A stretch of DNA of 64,000 bases from Bimastos eiseni (taxonomy: Eukaryota; Annelida; Clitellata; Crassiclitellata; Lumbricidae), in contig OY365822.1 in assembly GCA_959347315.1 (NCBI GenBank), positions 7,196,518 through 7,260,517 on the forward strand, given 5' to 3'. Positions 48,485 through 60,071 of the stretch are shown here, in pieces. Made by a program: the position numbers and the translations under genes. The stretch's first letter is position 1, and each line of letters begins with the position of its first letter. Under the pieces are notes generated by a model. That model worked only from the letters and a program-made list of their open reading frames with translations, was not told the origin of the DNA and made no database searches.

Positions 48485-48522
48485 GCCTGTGAGTAGATAT
48501 TTTGAAGGGACAGTATATAAAG
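48485..48522 (+). repeat. L2/SINE-like 3'-tail motif
   Basis: CTGTGAGTAGATATTTTGAA then GGGACAGTATATAAAGTC. Confidence 0.6.
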
Positions 48523-49590
48523 TCATGGAGTGGAAAAAATTTATTCTTGCATGACCATGTGATCTAAGCTAGAGGCGGACACAGCGAAATAATTGGACTT
48601 AATGAGTAGAGTAGAAGCGATGAATTATTCTTATTTTCTAACTTTTATCGATCAACAGACATTCGTGACGATATGTAAATGACTGATCTTACGCTTGTAG
48701 TCCGTCGGCAAATGTAAAGAATGTAGAGTTTGTAAAAATTTTGGGTATACTCCTGGCAATAGCATTTTAAATGTTCAGAATAATGTTATGTACTCAAAAA
48801 AAGTTGTTGCCAGTTTTTTTATTTAGTACATATTTTGTACAAATTCGCAAACATCAAACTGAATTCGTTGTATTTAATTTTACTGCATTATCACTCAAAA
48901 TACTTTCGTAGTTAGTAATGAAAATAAATTAAATAAGAGTGAATTTATATACACATGCGTCAGATGTACATAGCATAGCGTTTGCAGGTCCATAATTGTA
49001 ATGTAAGCCAATGTGATCAAACATTTATATAACGCCGCTCAAATCAGTAGCGCTCTCAACAGGCGTCTGTGCTTGGGCAAAGAAACAGAAAAGTCTTAAG
49101 ATAATTTGAGTGACATCAGTAAAACAATGACTTTAAATATGCTAAACTGATTTTTTAGCTTATCACGTTTCCTTGTGATGCAATAATTATTTCCACCGCA
49201 TTACATTGACAACCAGCATACGTTTCCTTGCGATGCTTAGGCCTATATAAGTAGCGACGAACGCATGAAGGCTTCTGGCAAATCAAGCGGATTTGACAAT
49301 CATAGGTGTACAATGGCGGAATTGGTTATGGAAGATTGAAATAAAATGAGGAAGCCTTCTGGTCTTATGGAGCAGTTTAATCTGGAATCAGACACAATAG
49401 ATCAAGAAGCGACACCTAGGGAAAGTGTCTAAGGCTTCTCACCGTGAGGATAGTTCCAAAGACCTACACAAAGACCCAGACGATGATGAAGCGATCATCT
49501 TTTCTAGATTAATTCTTATTTTCTCGGTTAATAATAATAATTTGATTTGCCAGAAGTGGACGAAACGCAGCCGTTACAAAGTGTATCCGG
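48523..49590. other. Intergenic DNA
   Basis: AT-rich with no recognised gene. A TATATAACGCCGCTC repeat piece lies near 49025. Confidence 0.4.
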
Positions 49591-49599
49591 ACAATATTT

Positions 49600-49885
49600 C
49601 CCACCTGGGCGATAAAATTATAAGAACGATAACGACAACAATAACGTTAATAATTATAATAATAACATCAATAATAGTAATAATATTAATAATAAAATAT
49701 ATAATAATAAAAATAATAAAAGAATATTGATTGATTGATTGAATAATATTAATATTAATTTTAAAATATCCCGTAATAATAATAATAATAACAACAAAAA
49801 TAACAATAACAATAACAATTATAACAATGAAAGAAAAACAATAGTACCAATAACAGTAATAATAACAATAACGATAACGATAATA
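49600..49885. repeat. AAT/AAC microsatellite cluster
   Basis: AATAAT and AACAAT arrays in several blocks. Confidence 0.9.
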
Positions 49886-51480
49886 ATTGAGCAAACAATG
49901 GATGAATGTTCAATGTTCTTCTTCAGCGACTCAATCAGTAAAGTCATACTGTACTTCAAGAAGAGACCTCGAGCTTCCGCCAAAGATGCAATGGACACTT
50001 CGATCATGCTTTGAGATAAACTGCTTAACAGATTTCTAAATTCATTCATTCGTTCATCCATTTCGAGGATTTAAGTGAAACTACTCAGAGATGCTCTCAG
50101 CCCAACCACGGCAAAAGGAAATGACTTTAACAGCGTACAAAAGGTAGAAGGGGCATTGTAAGAGGGAGGATGGAGGGCAAGCGGGAATCAATTCCAGATG
50201 GATGGACCGACCACTGAGAAAGCTCGACAAAGCAACGGAGAATTCAAGATGAAAAACGATAATTATTGACATGACCATTTTTCAGAAAATTTTGCATGCC
50301 GTAATTTTAAACAAACATAAGGGAATGCTTAGACGCACATACTTTTAACAGAGAAATGTTTTGACTGAAATTATCAGGGATTGTTTGTCAATCTCCTTTG
50401 AATCCGAATTTTAAAAAGAAACATTTATATTCATTGCGACGACATTGCATTTTGTCCGGCGATACATTCTTGTATTGATCCGATTTGATCGTCTGCTTGA
50501 TCAAACACGTCATCGTTAGTAACCGGAAGTGGCTATGTAGCGGGAGCAGGGTGACGTCAGCGGAAATAGTTTGTCTTCTCCTCTGGTCTCATTAGGCGAT
50601 TCCGTAATAAACTTGTCGAGAACGTCATCCTATACGCAGTCGTCGGAAGTCAGATATCCGACGTTTGGTCCGTCGATATTGATCCAAACTAGATTAAGCG
50701 AACCTCGATTTGATCGAGGGCCTCTAAACAATAAATATACGATTGATAAAATGTAATATTAATTGAAATTAAATTAATGGAGATAAATGTTTATTAACAA
50801 TATGTAAAAAATATATAGGCTTATGCATGTAACGTAACATAACAACTGGTTTTTATTGATCCTAACAAGTACTGCAAGTATAATTCAGATATAGTTTTTT
50901 AAGGAAAAGGAGCCAATAAAAAGAGAACCCAGAAAGGACACAAGTCGTGTAGTCGGGTCACCCTCATGAGACTAGCAATGATGGCAGCTGATTTGAAGTA
51001 GAAACATGGAAAAAAGACAATTCTTAACTAGTTGGCTATATACGTGCATAGTGACAATAAGTTTATAGACTTACAGATCTATTGCAGATAATCATTCATT
51101 TATTTGAGGAAGACTCATGAATTCATATGTAATACAATAGGCCTACTGTATAATAGATACATATACACACAAATATATATATTTATATACATATATATTT
51201 GTGTGTGTATATATGTGTATACACATGCATAGTATTATACAATACACATTGCGCAATACACACCAACACGCGCGCGCACACACGTGACACACTATATATA
51301 TATACGTATATATATATATATATAGTATGAGTTTGTCACGTGTGTAAAACAGCGGTGAAGGTCAGCCATATAAAGCAGCAATAGTTGGTTAGCAAATCGT
51401 CAGTGCAATGTCACCGAAAAGAAAACAAAGATTTCTAGAAGATATATATATATATATATATATATATCGTCAGAGATAGT
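49886..51480. other. Intergenic DNA
   Basis: A repeat with CTACTCAGAGATGCTCTCAG and ATTCCAGATGGATGGACC at 50080-50210 resembles 5040-5190. AT/GT tracts lie at 51160-51330 and 51441-51467. Confidence 0.45.
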
Positions 51481-51539
51481 CAGAGATGGCGACCAGAGAA
51501 GATGGTTTATAGTCAAGAGAAGGGAGAAATCGATTCCAC

Positions 51540-51640
51540 AGCGAGACAGACAGAGAAAGACACAGACAGAGACAGACAGAGAAAGACACAGACAGAGACA
51601 GACAGAGAAAGACACAGACAGAGACAGACAGAGAGAATGA
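51540..51640. repeat. 26-bp repeat of AGACAGAGAAAGACAC units
   Basis: Three near-identical units of GACACAGACAGAGACAGACA plus GAGAAA. Confidence 0.9.
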
Positions 51641-51849
51641 GAGAGTTGTGTATAGATGTGCGTGTGTGTAGACATATAGGCATGTTTGTAATTGTGTAGG
51701 TGCGCGTGCGTGTGTACTTGGTTTTCGAGGTCGAAATTTCACCCTCTGGCCGTATAGGACGGATAGGGTAGGGTGGTTGTCTTGGGCGGGGGGGGGCAAC
51801 TCGCTTATGAAAGAATGGACGCCGCTTAGTTTCTCCCGTATGTCCATAG

Positions 51850-52700
51850 CAACTGATGAAATCCCAAATCGAATTTACACCCAGCGAGCGTAGGAATACA
51901 GACTATGCCCCGCAGAGGGGGATCGCCAGAATGTCCGGTCCTATTATTAGTAACTGGCCGAATGAGAGGGCGGCATCTAGATCGGCGGATTGCGTCCGCC
52001 CACGGCGAAACACGACATTCATTTTCCGATGGAATTTCCTCACAATTGATTTGGTCGGAATCTTGAATTGATTACATTGAATTGTGATTATTTTGGGGCT
52101 AACTGGTGCATGATTGCCAAAAGCCAGCGCTCACCTTATTCACTTTATCACTCAAAACAATTATTGGCGATGATTGCATTTAGGCCTACGTTGCGAAATG
52201 ATTGATAGAATGCGCCGGGCCAAATGAATGACAGTTTTCTCTCTTGAATATACAACGAAGAGATTGTAGCCAGAGTTCCTTCGAGTTTATATGGTTCTGC
52301 AGCTCTCTTAGGCCCAAAGTGAATCCTTGGCCGTAGTGAAAAAATCTATCGAATAGAGGCGGCTTTATATACCAAGACTTAAAACAATTCAGCTCATTTT
52401 TTTGGCATTGTTTATTTGTAATTTATGCATTATTTGCCGCTTTCGTTTGATCTCGTGTGGTCTCGTTTGCGCTGCATCAAGCACGATTATGTCAAGGTCA
52501 TTTTAAACGTGCCGCTTTAAATTATCCTGACGTGGCCATTGTGTTCACACAAGCAGTTTGGAATTAATTCAAACGGGTGGGCGGGTGGCGTAATGGAAAA
52601 CGCAGATCCGAGGAACTGAGTTCATGACCCGTAGGTCCTATACCCCGTAATGTTGACTAGCCCTTCTCTCGCTAGGCTGCGGCGTTGGTTAAATCAGATG
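51850..52700. other. Intergenic DNA
   Basis: No gene recognised. GGGTGGCGTAATGGAAAACG at 52579 looks like the start of a tRNA-like head but has no clear B-box. Confidence 0.35.
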
Positions 52701-52707
52701 TATATCA

Positions 52708-52985
52708 TAGTGGCCGATTGGTTATGTAGCGGTTGGCCTGTAGCGTGAATTGTGCGGGTTCGATCCTCGCCCGAGTAGTCACTGTGTAGGGACCTTGTGC
52801 AAGTCAGTCGCACATAATATTAATAATAATAATAATAACAATAATAATAATAATAATAATATTAATAATAATAATAATATTAATAATAATAACATAATTC
52901 TCTGCAACATAACTGCAATAAATTCAACTCCTGAAACAACTTGTCATCATTCGTTCACATATTTGTAATCATACTGCATGCAATT
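52708..52985 (+). mobile_element. tRNA-derived SINE, copy 4, split by an AAT microsatellite
   Basis: The head GTGGCCGATTGGTTATGTAG, B-box GCGGGTTCGATCCTCGCCCG and GTGTAGGGACCTTGTGCAAG end at about 52815. An AAT tract (52818-52895) interrupts, and the body resumes with CTCTGCAACATAACTGCAAT and the 3' part AACTTGTCATCATTCGTTCA. Confidence 0.78.
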
Positions 52986-53009
52986 AGACAAAAAATATTT
53001 TTTCTCCCA

Positions 53010-53190
53010 GAGGAGCGGTCAACCAATCAGATATGGCCATTGGGCGCCGTCCCCTCCTTCAGGGTCGAATTAGTTCCTTCCAGGGAAGTGGAAGGTCAAC
53101 CAACCAGCCTGTCGTGTCCATTTGGCTTCCTCCTTCAGGCTCGAATAAATTCGTCTAAGGGAAAAGGGGTCTACCAACCAGCCTGATGCG
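53010..53190. repeat. About 75-bp tandem repeat, 2.3 units
   Basis: GGTCAACCAACCAGCCTG, CCTCCTTCAGGSTCGAAT recur with a period of about 75 bases. Confidence 0.7.
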
Positions 53191-54283
53191 ATGCGATGCT
53201 CTTTAGGCCTCTCAGCTATTCATTTCAACAGAGAAATTAATTACTCCGTCGAGTCCGTCCAATCGTCCGTTCCTTCGTTTTGTTCATTAGTGAGTTCGTC
53301 AGTCGCTTCCATCATGATGCGATCAGTTCTTTGTTCTACGATGATGGCGCCCATCGGAAGGTGGCGTTCTGACCTTTAGCCTTATTGCGTAATCACATCA
53401 GGTTCATCTCTTCGACCATATGACGTCTATTTCGATCGACTTCACCAACCGTCAAATGCAATGCGATCGATATCATCGTGGGGTGAATTGGAGGAAGGGG
53501 AGGGGCGAGACCATCCACGGGCAGAAGGCAGCGGGGTGCGGTTGCTATGGCATCCGTTGCCAATGGCAAACAGCGCCAATCGAGAGGGGGCGCCACAGAC
53601 ATCGATTTCGTGTATCGTGGCTGCGCATTCTCCTGAGCCGTATTAGTTCTCTTTGGCCAGAGACACGCTACTTGGCAGACGGACATTCGTAACCATTTCA
53701 GATTCCGACACGTCCGTTCTTCGCCTCTGTCTGTCTGTGTGGCTGGCTATGTGTCTGCCTGTCTACGTGTCAATCTGTGTTTCTGTCTGTGTGTTTGTGT
53801 CTGCGTGTCTGAGTCTGTCCGTATGTATGTCTGCTTGTCTGTCTGTGTCTGTGCCCGCACGTATCTGTCTGTATATAATATAATAGAGAGACGAACCCAG
53901 ATGACGGTAGGTAAACGACGGAATTGATCGGCCGAGGGGAACTGAGCAGTTAGAATATTTCGGAATTCTAAGAAAAGTTCACATACGGTGTCGAGGTGCA
54001 GTGTGGGATATGGATCAGTTGCAGAGGAGTGGTGGACGGAAAGAGACAGGAGGAAGATAGTGGGGCTTAAAAGGAAAGCTAGGAGACTGGGCGATAGTTA
54101 GCGAGGTCTTGCAGGTCTTTCGACGAGAGGAGTTACAATAGAGTGCTTAAAGGCGCAGCGCAGAGGAATTATTGACCAGTGGAGAAAGAGGATGATAATT
54201 TTGGTGATAAGAGAGGTGCGAAAACATATAGCACGCATTTAGAAGTGAATTTGGGAGGTGCGAAGCGACTTATTCGTCCATCT
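53191..54283. other. Intergenic DNA
   Basis: TCTG/TGTC simple repeats at 53725-53870. No gene recognised. Confidence 0.4.
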
Positions 54284-54330
54284 ATCCATCCATCCATCCG
54301 TCCGTCCGTCCGTCCGTCCGTCCGTCCATC
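54284..54330. repeat. CATC/CGTC tetranucleotide repeat
   Basis: (CATC)n then (CGTC)n. Confidence 0.9.
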
Positions 54331-54554
54331 GATTTCGTTCTATCGTTCATCCTGTCTTAGATACTTCTTTTTAAAATCTAAGAGGTTCAGCGCTCAAGCT
54401 ATTCGTTCATCTGGCGCCATAATAGTATCCGTACACATCACTACATTCAATAGGCATTGTATGGCTTAAAGAGTATTTTATCACTTTGGACCTTCTAACC
54501 AACGTCCAATCTCCACAGGCCGCACAGTAACAGCACTGGATTGGCTTAGATTCT

Positions 54555-54734
54555 ATGAATAACAATCAGCCGGAGGCCCCAACACCAAGCGACAATCCTC
54601 GCGCAAAGACGACAGAGGTGTGCGCCGAATCGTCGATGGCTACGGCGACACCGCCGGAACTGTGCGCCGACTGTCGACGACGACAACGCTTTCTTATTCT
54701 AGAGCGCCAACATGACGATAAATATACCGCTTAA
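54555..54734 (+). CDS. Possible small open frame, 59 codons, unknown
   Basis: ATG at 54555 to TAA at 54732-54734, starting MNNNQPEAPTPSDNPRAKTT and containing CADCRRRQRF. An acceptor-like cgtccaatctccacAG ends at 54518 and an in-frame stop precedes the ATG. It is GC- and CpG-richer than its surroundings. I do not recognise it. It could be a first coding exon with a donor inside (for example GTGTGC at 54617) or chance. Confidence 0.2.
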   Translation: MNNNQPEAPTPSDNPRAKTTEVCAESSMATATPPELCADCRRRQRFLILERQHDDKYTA

Positions 54735-55274
54735 AAACCTCGATTTGTTTTACAATTCTCGCGCAGGCGTTGGACCGCGTAGTCGATCCCTGGTCGAACG
54801 GTCTTCCTGTCGCAAGATGGCCGCGATGAGCGATACCGTCAAAGAGGGACAATTTATCTATCCAACACGGGGCATAATCAGACGAAATTGTATGCGCAGG
54901 AATTGGGCGGACGAACACCTACGAGTCACGACGTCTGTAAGTGGGGACAAACGTGGTTGGAAGACAGATTACCGGATGAGGAAAAACACGGTGCAAGAAT
55001 GCGAGGCAATTTACAGGAGAACCACTGGTAGCTGCGTTGTCGGTAGATTTTCTGCAACTTTGCAGATTCCATTATAAAGGTCCAGATATGGAAGTAGAAG
55101 TAGGAGAGGATGTAACAGAAGTGGTTGTTGTGGAACAGCAAGAGCAGTAGTGGTAAAAGAAGCAGCTGTATGGTAGTGGAAGTAGTTTGGGAAGTAGTTT
55201 GGAAAGTAGTGGAAGAAATGGAAGTAGTAGTAGCAATAATGGAAGCAGTAGCAATAGTACACTAGCAGTAAAAG

Positions 55275-55353
55275 AGTAAGTGGTTGTATTATTATTATTA
55301 TCATTATATTTATTATTATTATTATTATTATTATAAATTTTATTAATATTATT

Positions 55354-55384
<31 letters not shown>

Positions 55385-55475
55385 TTATAAATGTTATTAT
55401 TATTATTTTTTAAATTATTATTATTATAAATGTTATTAATATTATTATTATTATCATTCATATTATTATTTTTTT
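55275..55475. repeat. ATT microsatellite on the 3' side of a retrotransposon
   Basis: About 200 bases of interrupted ATT. It directly follows the 3' end of the minus-strand element at 55480-56634. Confidence 0.93.
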
Positions 55476-55479
55476 TTAT

Positions 55480-56634
55480 GCCCTGAGGTACTTCATTCCC
55501 CCAGGGACTTAGAGATTATTAATGTACAGATTTTATTGTCCGGAGGGTCAGGCCTCGTCTTCTGCGGTCAACGGAAAGGTGCCCATGAAAGCGACTAGGT
55601 TGTAGCGTTGGATGCAAACAGAAATGCGCTGAAAAAGAAAGGTCGTCTCACGTCTGTCGCCACTTATAAGAGAAATTCGGCTACCGATCTCGCTAATGAA
55701 ATCCAACGCCGAGGGGTTGAAACGGCCCATTGTCTCAATAGCGAGCGGTTGGAAATCATAGGAGGCAGGTAGTCCACCGTATTTTAGAGTTTTGCGGTCT
55801 GCCGCCTGAACCGACGCAGGTCCCTTCTCCCCAGTCTGGGTTATATACGAGGCAGCACAGGTATGAACAATTGTAGCATCCCATGCCAGGTACTTCCCCC
55901 TCGTACAAGGGATGAGCGTTGCCCCGTCGGGCCTCTTCCCATCAGATCTAAATAGGCCGACCGGTTCCTTGGTGCTCGGTATCTGAGCCCTGAGAAGAGA
56001 CCGCCAAACGATATCATTGATAACGTTGTGGCGCAAAGAGCGTCCCTGGGCCCTCCTACACACGAAGCCATGGTGACCCTCCGGGCCCACCGCCTCTCCA
56101 CAGTGGCATCTGTGAGGGCCACAAAGTTCCAGGCCCAACCTCAGGCCTACCGCCACCCGGACCGCCTCGTTGTCAAGGACAAGGCCGCATGTAGCAATGG
56201 GCAGCGCGGTCAGCCAATCGGCTGAGTGAGGGCTGCAAGCTGCGTCTAACCTGGCTCCATTGACCAAGTCGCAGGCGTGTCGGCGGATCTTCGTTTTGTC
56301 GATATCAATGAGTGGTCGATCCCAGATGCTCTGCTTGATTGGCATTGGATGTATCACCTCGGGCAAAGATCCACGGCGGGACTCCAACAGTTCCTTCCCG
56401 TATCTATCTGGAGCCGTCAATGCAGCCGAGAGGATGGTGGTTTGCAATCCGAAAGTCGCTGCGGCTGAGGCCAAATAGGCAGAAGAAGCCAACGAGACAA
56501 CCCTACGGATGCCGAGTCCACCATCTCTTATAGGAATCGAGGCCTGCAACCACTGGATGTCGTTCAGATTGCAATTGACAATTGCTTCCAGACCCAGCCT
56601 CTGCAGTCCGTCAAGTGTCCCCAATGCAGGGTGG
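55480..56634 (-). mobile_element. 5'-truncated non-LTR retrotransposon with open C-terminal frame
   Basis: A stop-free frame at 55548-56624 encodes 358 residues. It begins in the reverse-transcriptase C-terminal region (CNLNDIQWLQASIPIRDGGL, GIRRV). A zinc-knuckle-like CHCG-x6-HHGFVC lies about two thirds along, followed by RHN and RPDGATLIP with LAWDATI. In R2/R4-type elements CCHC, RHN and RPD...D motifs in this order mark the restriction-like endonuclease, so that class is inferred. The 3' UTR ends GACGAGGCCTGACCCTCCGG, TAATAATCTCTAAGTCCCTG, CTCAGGGCA and A(8). The same 3' end is at 26888-27215. The start codon of the frame is not a real one. The element is cut off at about 56634. Confidence 0.88.
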
Positions 56635-56639
56635 TCATA

Positions 56640-56735
56640 TTACTTATTTTATATTTACTTATATATTACTTATATATTTATATTACTTATATTACTTATA
56701 ACTTATTATTATTATTATTATTGTTATTATTAAAA

Positions 56736-56795
<60 letters not shown>

Positions 56796-56870
56796 GATTA
56801 TTATTATTATTATTATTATTATTATGATGATGATGATGATGATCATCATCATCATTATCACAGGAGGGGA
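56640..56870. repeat. ATT/TAT microsatellite on the 5' side of the retrotransposon
   Basis: ACTTATATT then about 130 bases of (ATT)n and GATGAT. The unit and strand are the same as at 55275-55475. Confidence 0.92.
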
Positions 56871-57273
56871 AGTAACACAACAGAGGAATATAAAGAGGAA
56901 GTAGGAAAAGTAATAGAAAGAGGAAAGGAATAATAGGACGGAGGAGCAACAACGGAGGAAAAAGAGGAATAACTGGAAGATGAATGGCAGAAAAAGAATG
57001 GAAAATAGAGCAGAAAGAAAAGCAGCAGAAAGGAAGAGAATAGGAAAACGGAGGAAGAAGGAGTTTTTAGAAGAGGAAGAATAACGGAAAAAGTAAGAAA
57101 ATGGAGGAGGAAGCAAACGTCACAAAAGGGAGAGGAATTACGAGACGGAGGAAGAAGGAGGAATTATTGGAGAAAGAACTTACAAAAAAGAAGGTATCAC
57201 GAATTAGGAAAAAAAGAGAGAAATACGAGAGTGACTTCCGAGAGGGTAATCATGGCTTCAGGCCGCATCAAAT

Positions 57274-57420
57274 ATGGCTGACGAAGGCTTCCCAGTCACT
57301 GCCAGCCCGATTGATGATGCTTCTTTGCTTCTGGCTCTTCATGCAGACAACCGATCGGTGCCTGCTGCAGTAGCCGCATTCCCAGATCCCTATGCGTCGG
57401 CCGGCTTCACGCGCCGCTAG
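57274..57420 (+). CDS. Possible small open frame, 48 codons, unknown
   Basis: ATGGCTGACGAAGGCTTCCC opens MADEGFPVTASPIDDASLLL and runs to FTRR then TAG at 57418. It has a good start context and protein-like composition, and is GC-rich in an AT-rich area. No family recognised. It could be a fragment of an unknown transposon or a short exon. Confidence 0.25.
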   Translation: MADEGFPVTASPIDDASLLLALHADNRSVPAAVAAFPDPYASAGFTRR

Positions 57421-57920
57421 GTGGCATCCACGCGCATGCGCCATCTGTCGAGTCGGACCGCGTATGCTCAGACGATGACGTTGTCAATCGGCGGAATGAC
57501 GACAGCGAAACAGTGATACGTGACGGTATCCTTGCTCGACGTAAACACTAGAATTTTTACGCAGTGGAAGTCACTAGAGTAGTGGCGCTAGAAAACTGTT
57601 GACTGCAGAAGAGTGATAAGTAATGAGCACGAGGCTTTATCGTCTATTTTTATGTTGGATATAGAAGCTACTTAAATGACACCTTAAAAGACACCTTAAA
57701 TGACATCTTGTATGACATCTTGAATGACGTCTTAAGTGACATATTAAATGACATCTGTAAATGTGCGCTACAGTAGTAGTAACTTGAAATGAATCGGAAT
57801 AGTTTCTACGTGCAATTTGTAGCAATCTACTAACACTGGTTTGGTTTTTATATGAAGCATAGATGGTAGCAAGAATGATTAACAATTCGCCGTAAGATTA
57901 GGATTACATGAATGGATTAA
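57421..57920. other. Intergenic DNA
   Basis: GACACCTTAAATGACATCTT-type short repeats at 57675-57755. Nothing else is seen. Confidence 0.45.
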
Positions 57921-57924
57921 GACA

Positions 57925-58330
57925 AGAGTAATGGAGTATGACAAAACTAAGTGAATTGTGACAGAATGAAGTGGATTATGACAAAACGAAGTGGATTATC
58001 ACAAAAGAAGTGGATTATGACAAAACGAAGTGAATCATGACAAAAAGAAGTGGATTATCACAAAACGAAGTGGATTATTACAAAGGGAAGTGGATTATGA
58101 CAAAACAAAGTGAATTATGACAAAACGAAGTGGATCATAACAAAACGAAGTAAATTGTGACAAAAAGAAGTGCACTGACACAGCACGAATGGGATTAAGT
58201 CAAAAGGAATGGATTAGGTCTGCGCTGAATGGATTAGAACAACACGGAGTGAATAAGGAGAACACGAAGTGGATTAAGGAACGCAAAGTGGATTCGGGCA
58301 AAACGCGAAGTGGAGTGAGACAACGCAAAA
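57925..58330. repeat. 20-bp minisatellite, GAAGTGGATTATGACAAAAC
   Basis: About 20 units with substitutions, more diverged towards the right end. Confidence 0.93.
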
Positions 58331-58539
58331 TGGATTAGGACGACACCAGATGCTGTAGAAAACATCTGTGTGAAATCTAAATTGATTTGGCAGTAACAGA
58401 TGGATTAAGACACCTCTTCGTCGATTCAGACGAATGGATTAAGACTGCAAGAGGCATTGGCATAATGAGGTCAGACCGTCATAGCAATTTAGTTTACGTC
58501 AGCCTGATTTAAACTGTCGACATCAGTAGCATTAGAGTG

Positions 58540-58920
58540 ATCTAGAACTAACATCGAATCGACTTAGTCGAAGTCAGATCTGTTTAAGTAGCGCCAGATG
58601 TACTTAGGTGACATCACGTCAATTTAAGTGACGTTATACCAATTTGAGTGACGTAAGGTCAATTACAATGATTGAATTTACGCCAGACCAATTAGTAACG
58701 TCAGACCAATTTTATTGACACAAAAAATTCAATTTAGGTAATGTCAGATCAACTTAAGTATCGTCAGACCAACGTAAGAGATGTCAGATCAATATAATAA
58801 TTAACTCCCGATCAATATAAGTACGCTAGACCAATCTAGATGACATCATATCGAGTTAAGTGACGTCTAATCGATTTGAAAGTGACGTTAGACGTATTTA
58901 AATACACCAGGAAAGTTAAT
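58540..58920. repeat. Degenerate 20-24-bp repeat rich in TGACGT
   Basis: About 15 diverged units of the form GTGACGTCAGACCAATTTAA. Confidence 0.75.
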
Positions 58921-60015
58921 AAATGTTAAGAGTCTATAGATGCCAACGTGGTCACAGTTTGCACTGCGCCAAGTTACCATGGCCAGCGACGAAACTGATT
59001 TTAACAGCACGTATTCGTTGAGAACTGACATCGTCGGCTTGTTACTGAGAGTATTAGTAATAGGCCTAGACCTGAAATAATTCCAGTCGTCTGCCTCCTT
59101 GGATTATATTCTTCCTGATATTTGATTCTGTTGTCGTTTTCTCGGTTACCCTCGATTGCAATCGCTTGAAGATCACGTCATCCTGTGCGGTATCATTATG
59201 TCATCGTGACGTCATTCTCAACACGCGTCCTTCTATAGATAGGGCGGTATTGCTAATGCTATATCATCCTAAAACGTAGACCCCTACGTCATTGCAAAAG
59301 TCATTGCGCTATTCTACTAAATCCTAAAGGCTACGTCATCAAGTCATGTTAAGTTCACGCATTCGTGTCTTGCAGAAAGCCAAGCACAGAATGATGTTCC
59401 ATTAGAGTCAAGATCATTGAGCCTTGGAACAAAAAGACTGCATGTAACATCAATTAATCTCATCTAACAATATAAAGCTACCTCTGATGACCTGACCTAT
59501 ATACAGCGCCATAAACTGTCGATCTCCAATGACCTAACCTAAATCGGAACGAAAATGATTCTTCTAGAACGTCTAGAATCCAAAACATAGCTCGTCCCTT
59601 GATGACCTCATTGTCTGACCTATAATCAAATCTACCTCAGATGACCTGACCTACTTCGTAATGTAGGTGTAACCAATAGACGACTGCGAAACGTCTTTTG
59701 AGTCAAGTCGACACAATCGGGGAAATTCAACCACTGGTTTTCAAAAAATTGGAAGATCAACCAACCACTGCGCCACGTATATCCTCCCTGCCAGGCAAAT
59801 CGACACCCTTCCCAGCGCAGAAAGATTCGATTTTGATGCGATGGAACTCATTCGCTGATCAACCAGACGGTTAGTTACTTTGCACTTTATATTACCATAC
59901 TGCTTACGGCTTTTGCGCGATGAGTACTCGACGTCATCGATGTCGAATACCATATCATGCCTTGCAATTATATCCTAGCACGTAAACCAGTGCGCTTATA
60001 GCCAATGCCTAGGTG
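58921..60015. other. Intergenic DNA
   Basis: Loose GATGACCTGACCTA repeats at 59480-59660. No gene recognised. Confidence 0.4.

Positions 60016-60019
<4 letters not shown>

Positions 60020-60070
<51 letters not shown>
60020..60070. repeat. AT dinucleotide microsatellite
   Basis: About 50 bases of TATATA, followed by more imperfect TA. Confidence 0.95.
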
Positions 60071-60071
<1 letters not shown>

